DNA of 64,000 nt, from assembly GCA_034620365.1 (NCBI GenBank), contig JAQGEQ010000263.1, positions 1,612,001 to 1,676,000 on the forward strand. The letters run 5' to 3'. The DNA comes from Pegea sp. RAD2-039. Lineage: Eukaryota; Chordata; Thaliacea; Salpida; Salpidae. Positions 63,026 through 64,000 of this stretch are shown piece by piece (the first letter of the stretch is position 1; each line of letters starts with the position of its first letter). The notes under the pieces were generated by a model. It had not been told where the DNA came from and made no database searches. It worked only from the letters and a program-made list of their open reading frames with translations. The position numbers and the translations under genes were made by a program.

Positions 63026-63031
63026 TTTATT
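63026..63031 (-). terminator. Polyadenylation signal of the cathepsin L gene
   Basis: AATAAA on the minus strand, about 100 bases downstream of the stop codon at 63134-63136. Confidence 0.5.
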
Positions 63032-63133
63032 AAACGATTCTAATCTTCAGATACAAAACCATCCATGCATCATTTTTACTGCTAATTACAAATTATTTTT
63101 AAACTAAAATTATTTACTTTGTTTGATCTTCCT

Positions 63134-64000
<867 letters not shown>

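Overview
This is animal nuclear DNA. The genes are broken by GT-AG introns, encode metazoan families (Frizzled, SOCS6/7-type SH2, zona pellucida-type, Integrator) and are followed by AATAAA signals. The sequence is very AT-rich (GC well under one third by eye). Introns fall into two classes: many of 48-56 bases (the PMT and INTS4 genes) and some of several hundred to 2,600 bases (mainly the Frizzled gene). I cannot name the phylum. The well-conserved INTS4 and SOCS6/7-like SH2 argue against a nematode despite the tiny introns.

Layout. 2255-5198 and 8740-11442 (+) are tandem phosphoethanolamine N-methyltransferase (PMT) genes with matching intron positions. 12418-14920 (-) is a SOCS6/7-like gene with an in-frame TGA inside its SOCS box. 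15646-15880 (-) is a possible terminal exon with one membrane segment. 18283-20878 (-) encodes a small single-pass protein with the C-terminal half of a ZP domain. 25731-25925 (+) is a short acidic protein with an acylation-type N-terminus. 31098-39706 (-) is a complete nine-exon Frizzled receptor. 39707-53096 is a 13.4 kb desert. 53097-59437 (-) is a complete 23-exon INTS4 gene. 63134-64000 (-) is the 3' part of a cathepsin L gene running off the window.

How the genes relate. The two PMT genes are the only obvious functional pair. Gene 1 has lost the SAM-binding motif of its N-terminal methyltransferase domain but keeps an intact C-terminal domain. Gene 2 has an intact N-terminal domain, but its C-terminal domain has lost the catalytic His and other phosphobase-binding positions. 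Each gene therefore seems to carry one working half of the three-step phosphoethanolamine to phosphocholine pathway, as in the nematode PMT-1/PMT-2 pair. The other genes are unrelated neighbours. A 322-base repeat lies in inverted orientation upstream of gene 1 and inside an intron of gene 2.

Exon coordinates were worked out by hand from splice motifs, reading-frame phase and family similarity. Every complete multi-exon gene except PMT gene 1 closes in frame.
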